Source of the DNA: Spirochaetota bacterium
GTDB taxonomy: Bacteria > Spirochaetota > UBA4802 > UBA5550
Direction: 5' to 3'
DNA: 64,000 bases
Assembly: GCA_003246895.1 (NCBI GenBank)
Contig: QKCL01000035.1
Location: 1 to 64,000, forward strand
In this document: positions 27,302 through 36,900 of the stretch, in pieces
Layout of the letters: each line of letters begins with the position of its first letter
Numbering within the stretch: position 1 is the first letter of the stretch
Notes under the pieces: generated by a model
Databases searched by the model: none
What the model saw: the letters and a program-made list of their open reading frames with translations, nothing else
Told to the model about the DNA's origin: nothing
Program-made: the position numbers and the translations under genes

Positions 27302-28036
27302 CTAATCCCTTGCCTTTACTACTACCCGTACTGCCATTATGAAACATAGCAGACCCAGTACTGCAAGTACAGCAAATGGCTGATAACCTACAGTTTCTCC
27401 ATGCGATGCACCTCTTATGGCATGGGAAGCATGCGTTAACGGAAGTATGTAAAGTACCTTCTGCACAAACAAAGGCATATTTTCAACTGGGAAAACAGTA
27501 CCTCCAAGAAATGACATTGGAGTAATGACAAAACTGGAAAGAAGCGACTGGTCAGCATGGGATTTTACAAGCATGGCAAGTCCCACTGCAAGTGAAGCAA
27601 AAAGAAAACTGTTCAGAATCACAGCAATCCAGAACTGAATGCCAAAATACAGTTTTACACCGGATAGCAGTCCCACGGCCAGTATTATGAAGACAGCAAG
27701 CAGAGCCCTTGTCATTCCGGCAAGGACCTCTCCTGCAACATATGAAACATTGCTTACAGGCGACGACTGAAATTCCTCAAAAATTTTCCAGTAGAATCTT
27801 GCCACATTTATTTCAGTGGCGATTCCGAATGAATAGACCATACTGCTCATTGCGACAAGACCTGGAATCAGAAATTCTATATAAGGTTTTCCTCCAACCT
27901 CAAGCCCTTTTCCAAGTCCTATACCAAAGGCGACATAATATAATACAGGAGAAACTGACATCGAAAGTATCTGCCTAATCTCCTTTCTCCTGAAAATCAA
28001 CAACTCTCTTAAATATACTGCAAAACATTTATTCAT
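27302..28036 (-). CDS. ABC-2 type exporter permease, copy 1
   Basis: The 244-residue, six-helix ABC-2 membrane protein resembles the daunorubicin/NodJ class (SFGIATEINVARFYWKIFEEFQ before the conserved ASSV-like loop, then SFLGGTVFPVENMP). With the adjacent ATPase it forms a half-type exporter. It is a clear paralogue of the gene at 44843-45580. It shares one base with the ATPase stop. Substrate unknown; export of a metal-free or modified tetrapyrrole, or of a metal chelate, is a hypothesis from context. Confidence 0.85.
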   Translation of the reverse strand: MNKCFAVYLRELLIFRRKEIRQILSMSVSPVLYYVAFGIGLGKGLEVGGKPYIEFLIPGLVAMSSMVYSFGIATEINVARFYWKIFEEFQSSPVSNVSYVAGEVLAGMTRALLAVFIILAVGLLSGVKLYFGIQFWIAVILNSFLFASLAVGLAMLVKSHADQSLLSSFVITPMSFLGGTVFPVENMPLFVQKVLYILPLTHASHAIRGASHGETVGYQPFAVLAVLGLLCFIMAVRVVVKARD

Positions 28037-29016
28037 CAGTGTGCACTCCCGTGTTTATTACTGCTGTGTTTAGAAGAATCATGTGCACTTTGTGCGCTAT
28101 GTGCACCCCCTCCTCCATGAGGTCCATGCGCTCCTCCATGCGGCGATGCCCCGGCTGCTGAACCGTTCAGTCCACCGTTTTCGGCAATCTTAAGTCCTGT
28201 TCTGGCAATAAAGGCATCTTCCAGATTTACCCTTCTCTTTGTGCAGCAGAGTTCCCTGCCGTTTATGAACGCATCAAGACTCTGCATGTCCCTGAAGTAC
28301 TTTGTCACAAGTTCACCGTGAGCCATTATGTCCAGAGCCCATACGCCCATCTCATCTATAAAATGCTGCGGAGTATTCACGGAAACAATCTCTCCCTCCT
28401 GAAGGAATGCTACCCTGTCAGCGAGAAATTCAGCCTCTTCTATATAGTGAGTAGTAAGAAAAACCGTTGTCCCCTTCTGCTGTATTTTCTTGATCAGTGA
28501 CCATATCTTTCTTCTTATTACGGGATCAAGGCCCGCTGTGGGTTCATCGAGAAAAAGAATTCGTGGAGAATGCATCATGGCGCGGGCAATCATGACTCTT
28601 CTTTTCATACCGCCAGATAGTTCCATTACCCTGCTGTCAATACGGTCTGCTAGTTCCACATAATCAAGAACCTCTTTTATTGCAGCATCCCTGTCTTTTC
28701 TTGACATACCGTGAAGCCTTCCATGTATGTCGAGATTCTGCCTGATGGACAGTTCCTGATCAAGGTTTACCGCCTGTGTAACAAGACCGAACTGGTTTTT
28801 GCATTCAAGAACATTATCCTCTATACTGAATCCATTCAGCTTTGCTGAGCCAGATGTGCTTTTGGTAAGGCCTGTCAGTATTCTGATAGTAGTTGTCTTG
28901 CCTGAACCGTTTGGCCCCAGATATGCGAAGAGTTCACCTTTACCTACTTCAAGTGATATGCCCTTCAACGCCTGCACTCTGGGATATTTCTTCTGTAAAT
29001 TTTCTATATTAATCAT
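28036..29016 (-). CDS. ABC exporter ATPase with histidine-rich C-terminal tail, copy 1
   Basis: Residues 1-240 are a standard ABC ATPase: Walker A GPNGSGKTT, signature ELSGGMKRRV, Walker B ILFLDEP, H-loop TTHY. A short accessory region follows (NLEDAFIARTG). The last 45 or so residues are low-complexity Gly/Ala/Ser/His with about eight histidines spaced as PHGGAHGPHG and SAHDSSKHSSNKHGSAH. The tail is absent from the paralogue at 45581-46468. It could bind Co2+, Ni2+ or Zn2+ and make the exporter or the chelatase metal-responsive. Translational coupling with the ChlI-like gene upstream is evident. Confidence 0.9.
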   Translation of the reverse strand: MINIENLQKKYPRVQALKGISLEVGKGELFAYLGPNGSGKTTTIRILTGLTKSTSGSAKLNGFSIEDNVLECKNQFGLVTQAVNLDQELSIRQNLDIHGRLHGMSRKDRDAAIKEVLDYVELADRIDSRVMELSGGMKRRVMIARAMMHSPRILFLDEPTAGLDPVIRRKIWSLIKKIQQKGTTVFLTTHYIEEAEFLADRVAFLQEGEIVSVNTPQHFIDEMGVWALDIMAHGELVTKYFRDMQSLDAFINGRELCCTKRRVNLEDAFIARTGLKIAENGGLNGSAAGASPHGGAHGPHGGGGAHSAQSAHDSSKHSSNKHGSAH

Positions 29017-30071
29017 CAGGCGTTCAAACCTCTCTTCATTGATGCTTCCTTTCTAACCTGTGAAATATCCTGCCTTATTTCCTGAAGAGGCAGTCTTCTC
29101 ATTCTGTGAGGAAGGACAAACATTGAAGCCTTTTCAATATCCTCCATGGAAACCTTGTTTCTCCCCATATGCGCAGCTATTGTTTTGGCCGCTTTCAGCA
29201 TTATGATGTCCCCCCTGTGGCCGTCCACATCAAGCTCAACCGAATACCTCGCTATCTCTTCAAGTATATCATCCGTATATTCTACACTGTTTACATCCTT
29301 CGAGGCACTGACAATGGATTCTGCAATCTTATCAGACTCACCTGACCAGTTTTCACAGAATCGTTCAGGATTATCATCAAAATCGATTCTCCTTTTCATT
29401 ATCTCGACCCTGTGGGATACTTCATTTATACCCTCAACATTCACGCACAGGCCGAATCTGTCCAGAAGCTGCGGCCTAAGCTCACCCTCTTCAGGATTCA
29501 TTGTTCCCACAAGTGTGAACTTCGCGGGGTGAGAAAAAGACACCCCTTCTCTTTCAACTGTGTTGAGTCCCATTGCAGCCGAATCAAGCAGAACATCTAC
29601 AACATGATCATCAAGAAGGTTTACTTCATCCACATAAAGAATACCCCGGTGTGCCTCTGCAAGTATGCCGGGTTCAATTTTTTTTTCACCCTTCTGAAGT
29701 GCATGTTCAAGGTCCATCGTACCAACTACCCTGTCTTCAGTGGCTCCCACTGGTAGTTCCACGACACGGATTTTTCTCAAATAGGTTTCGGCTTTCCCGG
29801 ACTTGACCATTTCACGACACTCTCCTTTCTGGCAGTTCTCGCAGAGTTTAATATCTTCACCCGGTGCAAGCTGAAATGGACAGTCCTTTACCACTTCAAT
29901 TTCCGGAAGAATTTCAGCAAGAGCTCTTACCGCTGTTGATTTAGCTGTTCCTTTCTCTCCTCTGATAAGTACACCTGAAAGTCCAGGATTGATAATATTC
30001 AGAATGAGTCCTTCCTTCATTTTTTCCTGCCCTACAATTGCCGCGAATGGGAATATTTTTTTCCTAGCCAT
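29016..30071 (-). CDS. chlI: ChlI/BchI-like AAA+ chelatase subunit
   Basis: The 351-residue AAA+ ATPase has Walker A RGEKGTAKST, Walker B GILYVDEVNLL, sensor 1 TLVGTMNPEEG and the ARG-finger region LLDRFGLCV, matching the Mg/Co chelatase I subunit. A cysteine-rich loop (CPFQL, then CENCQKGEC) interrupts the domain and may bind metal. It would form hexameric rings with the ChlD-like protein and drive CobN. Its ATG overlaps the chlD stop by 8 bases. Confidence 0.92.
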   Translation of the reverse strand: MARKKIFPFAAIVGQEKMKEGLILNIINPGLSGVLIRGEKGTAKSTAVRALAEILPEIEVVKDCPFQLAPGEDIKLCENCQKGECREMVKSGKAETYLRKIRVVELPVGATEDRVVGTMDLEHALQKGEKKIEPGILAEAHRGILYVDEVNLLDDHVVDVLLDSAAMGLNTVEREGVSFSHPAKFTLVGTMNPEEGELRPQLLDRFGLCVNVEGINEVSHRVEIMKRRIDFDDNPERFCENWSGESDKIAESIVSASKDVNSVEYTDDILEEIARYSVELDVDGHRGDIIMLKAAKTIAAHMGRNKVSMEDIEKASMFVLPHRMRRLPLQEIRQDISQVRKEASMKRGLNA

Positions 30072-32169
30072 TTTTATTACTCCTGTTTATTACACCAAGT
30101 ATATCTGATGCCTTAAGATCTTCTATTTTAAAGTATTCAGCACCTAAATGGTCTGATAGTTTGCGCGCAAGCCCGAAAGTAACGGCACCTGCTTCTTCTG
30201 TATCTATGACGATGTATTTAATTCTGCTTTCACGTGACATTTTATCTGCATATTCAAAAACCTCATCCATGGGTTTACCATTCCCGACAGCGTAGTTCGA
30301 CCTGCCGTCAGTCATGAGTATCATTACAGGCCTCATTGACGGGTCCTTTATAAGGTTTGCAGAAAGTATTTCATACCCCTTTGCAAGCCCCACGGAAAGC
30401 GGTGTCCTGCCGCCCACAGGCATTTCGCGAAGTTTTCCGGCAGCCATGTCCACTGATGATGTAGGAGGGAGCAGTACTTCCGCTTCTTTCTTCCGGAAAG
30501 TTACAAGTCCCACCCTGTCTCTCTTCTGATATGCATCAAGCAGGAGAGACATTACTGCACCCTTTGACGCAGCCATTCTTCCCTTTGCCCCCATTGAGCC
30601 TGATGCGTCTACCGTAAAAAGAATCAGGTTGCCTATCTTCTTCTCCCTCTCCTTTATACGGATATCTTCTTTCTTTATAGATATAAGAACGTCGTTGCTT
30701 CTCTTTCTGTGTTTCTGGAACGGTGCCGCAGCCCTGATTGTTGCATCAAAAGCGATATCCGAACTTTCCCTTTTGGAAAAAACAGAACGCATATAACGTC
30801 CCTGTTTCTGCCCGGTTTTAGTTCTCGAACGCCTGCCGGATCCCCGTCTCTCTACCCTGTCCCTGGCAATACTTATCTTTTTTACCTTGAAGGTTTCTCC
30901 AATCGAAAAAACTTCTTCCTTCACGTTATCATTATCATCATTGGATGGAGGCGGAGGAGACATGTCAGGCATTCTGTCATTTTCACCTTCGGACTCATCA
31001 GGCTGATCCTGTTGTTCATTCTGTTCCTGATTCATTTCCTCTTCAGGAGATTCATCTTCACCTTCATCCTCATCGTCTTCTTCCTCTGTCTCACCGTTAT
31101 CCTGTTCAGGCATATCAGGATTCTCATCCTGTTCCTGATTATCCTGATCATCTTCATTATTTTCAGGAGGTTCCGGCGGAGGAGGAGTCTGATTATGTGA
31201 TTCCCGTGTCCTGTGAACAAGAACCATTTCGGCCACTGCTAGTATTTCATCTACAGTTACCTCTTTTTTACCCTTGTAGGCGGAGAGTGCCTTAGCCGCC
31301 CTTTTCAGAATAATATCAGCCCTGTGCCCTGCAACATTTCTGCTGAGGCAGAGTTCAGATATGTATTTTTTCAATGTCTTTGATATTGTCACAGATGGAA
31401 GGTTTCTTCTTGCCGCAAGTATATCATCAGCAATCGATTCATTTTCTCCTGAATATTTAGCGATAAATGCATGAGGTTTTGTATCAAACTCTTCACGAAG
31501 TTTCATGAGTCTTATTCTTTCAGCAATATCTCTGCTTCCCGCAACATTCACACACAGGCCGAACCGGTCAATAAACTGGGGCCTCAGGTCACCCTCTTCG
31601 GGATTCATTGTACCCACAAGCATAAAGGAACAGGGATGCGAATATGAGATACCTTCACGTTCAATAATATTTATTCCTGAAGACGAAGAATCGAGAATTA
31701 TATCTACAATATGATCATCCAGAAGGTTAACTTCATCAATATACAGTATGCCCCTGTTAACCCTGGCAAGAAGGCCGGGCTGAAAAACCTTTTTCCCAGA
31801 CTTGATGGCAGACTCAAAATCTATGCTCCCTGCTATCATGTCTTCTGTACTGTTTAAAGGAAGAGTCTCTACTCTGACCCTGCGCATCTCTGATTCATCT
31901 GAAAAAGAGGCACACGTCTGACAGAAAGAACAACCCTGTATACTTCCGTAATGGCAGCCTTTTCGTACCTCAATTTGAGGAAGAATCTCCGCAAGGGCTC
32001 TGACAGTAGTCGATTTGGCCGTTCCCTTTTCACCGCGGATAAGCACACCGCCGATATTTGGATCAATGGCATTGAGGATGAGGGAAAGCTTCATATCATC
32101 CTGTCCCTCTACCGCCGCAAAAGGGAAAAGAAGCCGTGACTGTTTAATTTCAGGCAACCTAGAATTCAT
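30064..32169 (-). CDS. chlD: ChlD/BchD-like chelatase subunit with AAA+ and VWA domains
   Basis: The 701-residue protein has an N-terminal AAA+ domain (Walker A RGEKGTAKST, Walker B YIDEVNLLDD), about residues 1-320. A long acidic, proline-flanked linker (about 330-415, rich in Glu, Asp and Gln) follows. A C-terminal von Willebrand A domain has the MIDAS motif DASGS (near 530) and MTDGRSNYA. This is the D subunit of class I chelatases. Unlike many BchD proteins it keeps an intact Walker A. A cysteine cluster (CHYGSIQGCSFCQTC) parallels the one in the I subunit. It starts inside the 3' end of the TonB receptor gene (11-base overlap). Confidence 0.92.
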   Translation of the reverse strand: MNSRLPEIKQSRLLFPFAAVEGQDDMKLSLILNAIDPNIGGVLIRGEKGTAKSTTVRALAEILPQIEVRKGCHYGSIQGCSFCQTCASFSDESEMRRVRVETLPLNSTEDMIAGSIDFESAIKSGKKVFQPGLLARVNRGILYIDEVNLLDDHIVDIILDSSSSGINIIEREGISYSHPCSFMLVGTMNPEEGDLRPQFIDRFGLCVNVAGSRDIAERIRLMKLREEFDTKPHAFIAKYSGENESIADDILAARRNLPSVTISKTLKKYISELCLSRNVAGHRADIILKRAAKALSAYKGKKEVTVDEILAVAEMVLVHRTRESHNQTPPPPEPPENNEDDQDNQEQDENPDMPEQDNGETEEEDDEDEGEDESPEEEMNQEQNEQQDQPDESEGENDRMPDMSPPPPSNDDNDNVKEEVFSIGETFKVKKISIARDRVERRGSGRRSRTKTGQKQGRYMRSVFSKRESSDIAFDATIRAAAPFQKHRKRSNDVLISIKKEDIRIKEREKKIGNLILFTVDASGSMGAKGRMAASKGAVMSLLLDAYQKRDRVGLVTFRKKEAEVLLPPTSSVDMAAGKLREMPVGGRTPLSVGLAKGYEILSANLIKDPSMRPVMILMTDGRSNYAVGNGKPMDEVFEYADKMSRESRIKYIVIDTEEAGAVTFGLARKLSDHLGAEYFKIEDLKASDILGVINRSNKNG

Positions 32170-33901
32170 TTTTCACTCCCATCAGGAATCGCCTTGGATA
32201 ACCGTCGTATCCGTCAGCCATTGTATATGACCTATCTGCAATATTTTCTATTTTGAATGTCATGATGAATGTCCCGAAATTGTATTCACCATATCCGTTA
32301 AAGAGGACTCTGCCACCTGCGACTTTGGTATTTGCAGTATTTGTATAACACTTTGACTGATAATCCATTTCTCCGCTCAGGGACATTCTGTCTGTGGGCC
32401 TCAGTTTTAATGTCACATTGGCATAATGCCTTGACTTACATGACATCCAGAGATCAGTATCCTCATCGGTTGCCACAAGGTAGGTATATGATACATTAAA
32501 CATTATATATTTGTCATAACTTAATTTGAGAGATGATTCTGCTCCTTTGTATGTTACTTTGCCAAAATTTTCATATCTGTTATGGACACCGTCAAAATAA
32601 TATACATAAGTTATTCGGTCTTTTATCTCATTATAGTAGGTCCCTACAGAAAAATTAAACCACTTGGCAGGAGAGATAAACAGAGTTGCTGAGTAATTTT
32701 TCGCTTTTTCCATGTCCAGTGAAGGGTTAGGCATTTTTGAACTCGTAGCCTGATATCTCTGAAGAAATGTAGGAGTATTATTGGTCTGCGAGTATGCAAA
32801 TCTTACCCCGAAGATACTGTTCATATGGCTTATACTGACCTCAGGATTAACTACATCTTCATATTCAGAATAGTGGCCGTATCTTGCTCCGGCTGTCATA
32901 TAGAGTGAAAGCGGTTTTATTTTCATCTTGTTGGAAAGGTATACAAATGAATTATTCTCTGTCTCCTTGTCAAAACCGTAATCTGTTGCACCATAGTATC
33001 CTTCTCCTTCACCCTCCAGATATTCATAACCTCCGCCTGCACTAAAGTTCAAATAATCATTGAATTTTAGGCCTGTCTTTAGTTCATGCCCTGTCTTGAT
33101 AACTTCTACAGTTGTGTCCTTGCTTTTTGACTCATCAATATCATTGTTGATGCCTTTATTAACATAGGAACAGATTTTTACTTTATTGAGTTTTACATTG
33201 AGACCTGCTGAATAAAAATCATAATCCTTTCTTGCATATGGAGTTTCATAACCAGGCATTCCAGGCATCCCGCCCTCCTGGCCATAATAGTTAAAAGCAG
33301 CACCAATGCCATATTTTTCATTAAAATCATAATCAAGCCGCATTCCTCCGCGGTACTTCTGCTCATCATCATTATCCCAGAAACCTTCAGTCTCGTAGTA
33401 TGAACCGCTTGCATTTACCCTGAGTTTTCCAACCGATGAATTAACATCAACTGATCCTTCTCCTGTTGAAAAGTTTCCTCCCTTCATCTCCACTTTACCT
33501 GAAAGTTTTGAATCCTTGTTTGATGTTATAAGGATTACTCCACCGCTTGAGTTGTCTCCGTAAGAAACTCCACCTCCTCCCTTTATGACCTCAATCTGCT
33601 CGATACTGTTAAGCGAAATCTGATCCCATTTGATACCGCCGTGTCCTGAAGTCGGATCATTAATGGGTCTTCCATTAAACAGTACCTTTACAGATGTTGA
33701 CCCTCTCATGGTCACAGATGAGTCGCCTGCATTAATACCGGGGATCTGGTTAAGTATGTCCTGAATGTTTGTAAAATTCATTTTCTTGATCTGATCAAGT
33801 GTAATAAGAATCCTGCTGCTGTCTTCCTGAGCAGACAGACTGGTGACTTTTACTGAAAAAATTGCCATTGCTATCGCAATTGATAATGCTATCCTCTTCA
33901 T
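32159..33901 (-). CDS. TonB-dependent outer-membrane receptor, copy 2
   Basis: The 580-residue protein has a signal peptide (ends about residue 24, LSAQE), a plug domain (ILITLDQIKKMNFTNIQDIL, SVTMRGSTSVKVLFNGRP, IEVIKGGGGVSYGDNSSGGV) and a barrel ending in VKNEF. It is about 110 residues shorter than copy 1 and is embedded between cobN copy 2 and chlD, so its regulation comes from riboswitch B far upstream. A different tetrapyrrole or metal-chelate ligand from copy 1 is plausible; ligand not determinable. Confidence 0.92.
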   Translation of the reverse strand: MKRIALSIAIAMAIFSVKVTSLSAQEDSSRILITLDQIKKMNFTNIQDILNQIPGINAGDSSVTMRGSTSVKVLFNGRPINDPTSGHGGIKWDQISLNSIEQIEVIKGGGGVSYGDNSSGGVILITSNKDSKLSGKVEMKGGNFSTGEGSVDVNSSVGKLRVNASGSYYETEGFWDNDDEQKYRGGMRLDYDFNEKYGIGAAFNYYGQEGGMPGMPGYETPYARKDYDFYSAGLNVKLNKVKICSYVNKGINNDIDESKSKDTTVEVIKTGHELKTGLKFNDYLNFSAGGGYEYLEGEGEGYYGATDYGFDKETENNSFVYLSNKMKIKPLSLYMTAGARYGHYSEYEDVVNPEVSISHMNSIFGVRFAYSQTNNTPTFLQRYQATSSKMPNPSLDMEKAKNYSATLFISPAKWFNFSVGTYYNEIKDRITYVYYFDGVHNRYENFGKVTYKGAESSLKLSYDKYIMFNVSYTYLVATDEDTDLWMSCKSRHYANVTLKLRPTDRMSLSGEMDYQSKCYTNTANTKVAGGRVLFNGYGEYNFGTFIMTFKIENIADRSYTMADGYDGYPRRFLMGVKNEF

Positions 33902-33915
33902 TGTTACCTCTTTAT

Positions 33916-36900
33916 TTATTTAAGACTCTTTTCACTAACAACAGCATCTTCGATCTCTCCCTCAATTTCGAGATATGCTTCACGAAGTGCCTCTTCCCTC
34001 TGCTCATCGGCATTCCACATTCCCCTGCCAATGGCCTCGAGAAGTTTATCTATTATATTCTGAAGCGCGTATGGATTTACTTCCTTCATCCATTTCTGCA
34101 TTTCAGGATCAAGTGCATATTTATCTGCGAATCGGTCATACATATGATCCTCAACAACCTCTGCAGTTGCATCCCATCCGAGCACAACATCCATCATCTT
34201 GGAAAGATCTCCCGCACCCTTGTATCCGTGACGTTTCAATCCTTCTATATACTTGGGATTAAGAAGCCTTGCCCGGAAAACAAGTTTGGCCTCCTCATCT
34301 GTAGTTCTTACCTTAACTCTTCTGGGATCACTGGTATCGCCGTATACAGACATTGGGTATGATCCCTTGACTGTTTTAACTGCTGCGATCAGTCCGCCAT
34401 AGTAGTTGTAGTAGTCTGTACATGAAAACATATCGTATTCTCTTGAATCGTTGTTCTGTACTGTGGCATCGATCCTTGAGAGCACTTTTTTGAATGTATC
34501 CGGTTTCTTCGCACCATACTCTCCTGAACCGTATGCATGGCCTGACCAGTCTATGTAGGCATTGCCGAGGTCATCCCGAGACTCCCACTGCTTGGATTCT
34601 ACCAGTTCGGAAACTCCTGCTCCGTATGTTCCGGGAGGGCAGCTGAATACCCTGAATGAAGATTCTTTTTTTGCATCTGCCTCAGACATCCCCTGTTTAC
34701 GGTAGTCCTCATAGTCCCTGTAGACATTTCGTCTGAGTATATTGCTTTCGGGAGGCTCATTCAGTGCAGCCACCATCTTCACTGCATCATCCATCATCTC
34801 CATGAGATTCGGGAATGAGTCCCTGAAAAAACCGCTTGCACGCATTGTTACATCGAATCTGGGCCTTCCCAGTTCAGAAAGCGGGATTGGTTCAACCCCC
34901 TTGACTTTTCCACCGTTCTGCCATACAGGCCTTACTCCCATGAGATATAAAACCTGCGCAAATGTATCCGCCTTTGTTCTCATGGTGGAGGTTCCAGTTA
35001 TATATACAGCAACCTGTTCAGGATACTTGTTCAGCTCCTTCAGACTTCTTTCGATGAGGGCTTCAGCCAGGCTCACACCCACTTCCCATGCTCCGGGACT
35101 TGGAAGTTTTGAAGGATCTACCGAATAAAAGTTTCTTCCTGTAGGAAAAATATTTGCCTCTCCCCTTGTTGGCGCGCCTGAAGGCCCCTCTTCAACGAAG
35201 CCCCCCTTAAGTGCTGTCAATATAGAATCAATCTCCTGCACCGATTTTTCAATATTAGGTACAAGGGTATCTACTATGTATTTCAGGACTTCTTCAAGCT
35301 GAGGTGTCAGTTCGAGTTCTGCATCAGATACAGCCTGTGCAATACTTTCATGGGCAAAACCTTTACTTTCAATGTGTTCTACAATTGAAAGACATTTCTC
35401 ATGGGCCATCTGAACAATCTGTCCGCCTGAACGTCCGTTAAAATGGGGCAAAACCCTGCCCTTGTTTTCAAGGAGTTCATCATAATCGTACCCCATGCCT
35501 CTTATGACTGATTCTCTCAGTGACGGCGTCTCATCATTTGCAAGTCTTGTGAGCTGCACGATAAATTCGACAAGTCGTCTTGCAGCAGGAAAAGTCCCCA
35601 TTGTATGAAGTCCGTCGGATATCATTGTATCGGATATTCCTTCCAGGTATCCGTGCATCTCTTCCATGAAAGTTTCAAAGTCGGCCTTTGCCTCCTCCTC
35701 TGTTATCTTCATGTCCTTATCTATTTCAGCCTCGGCTACTGCATCCCAGACAAGGTCACGGTGGATAGGCAGTTTTTCAGGATCCTGCCGCTCTGCATCC
35801 TGATAGTCACGGATGGCATTATCGAGCTTCTCCATTTCTTCATAGAGGCCTGAATTTGTTGTTGCAGGAATCATGTGATCGATGATACAGCAGTAGCTTC
35901 TTCTCTTTGCCTGTGTCCCCTCTCCAGGATTATTTATTATGTATGGATAAATATTCGGAAGATCCATTATGGCAAGGTCCGGATAGCACTCCTCACTCAA
36001 TCCAAGGGCCTTTCCTGGCAGCCACTCGAGGGTACCATGTGTTCCGACGTGAATAACTGCATCTGCCTTGAATACATTTTTTATCCACCTGTACGTTCCA
36101 AGATAATGGTGAGGAGGAGACATATGCTTATCATGAACAAGTTCCTCCATGTTTTCAAGTTTGCCCCTTGGAGGCTGCATAGTGATGAAGACATTACCAT
36201 TCACTGTCCCTGCAAAATTTATTCTGTCATTATATGTAAAGAGTTCACCGGGCATTTCTCCCCAGTTTTTTATCATATGGTTCCGGGTCTTTTCAGGAAG
36301 TGTTTCATGCCAGGGCATGTATGTTTCTCTTTCGGCAAAGGCTTCAGCTTTTTCCGCCATGGCGTCAGGAGTCTCCCATCTCCTGTCATAGGTCATTCTT
36401 TCGAGAATCTCCGATGCCATGTGATCTCCGTCATCATAGGTTCTCTCAACGACATATCCTTCTTCTTTCATTCGGTCCATGAGGAGTTTAATACTCATGA
36501 ATGTATCAAGACCGGATGCACATCCGATTCTGTCATTTCTCGGAGGGTTATGATGAAAGATTACAGCTACTTTTTTATCTTCATTTTTCTTATGGGAGAG
36601 CCTTGCCCAGTTAAGGGCAAGTGATACAAGTTTTTCCACACGATCTGGAATAGGTCTGTTCTTTGAAATAAAGGCTCCGGTTAGTGGTTCTACAATATCA
36701 TTTTCCCTTGTTCCAGTATTTACGTTAATCAGGGCACCGTCAAATTCAGGCTGTGCAGCAGAAAAAATTACATCAAGAGTACTTACTCCCTGCTCTCCAT
36801 CTTTCCAGTCAGCATAGGAGTTAGTCGATACCATTGTCTGAAGAAGCGGTACTCCAAGGCCTTTGATTACCCCCTTAAATTCAGGTTTGATCAGATTAAG

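Noticed and set aside
30945-31220. Possible simple-sequence repeat in the chlD linker
   Set aside because: The region is repetitive only at the amino-acid level (acidic, Gln-rich) and has no regular nucleotide repeat unit. Such linkers are normal in ChlD/BchD.
30709-31295. Long plus-strand ORFs opposite the chlD acidic linker
   Set aside because: They are antisense to a Glu/Asp/Gln-rich low-complexity coding region, which by codon bias yields open frames on the other strand. The Leu/Phe/His-rich translation is not protein-like.
35875-36624. 249-codon plus-strand ORF within cobN copy 2
   Set aside because: It lies entirely opposite highly conserved CobN motifs. No start signal is visible and the translation looks like an antisense shadow.
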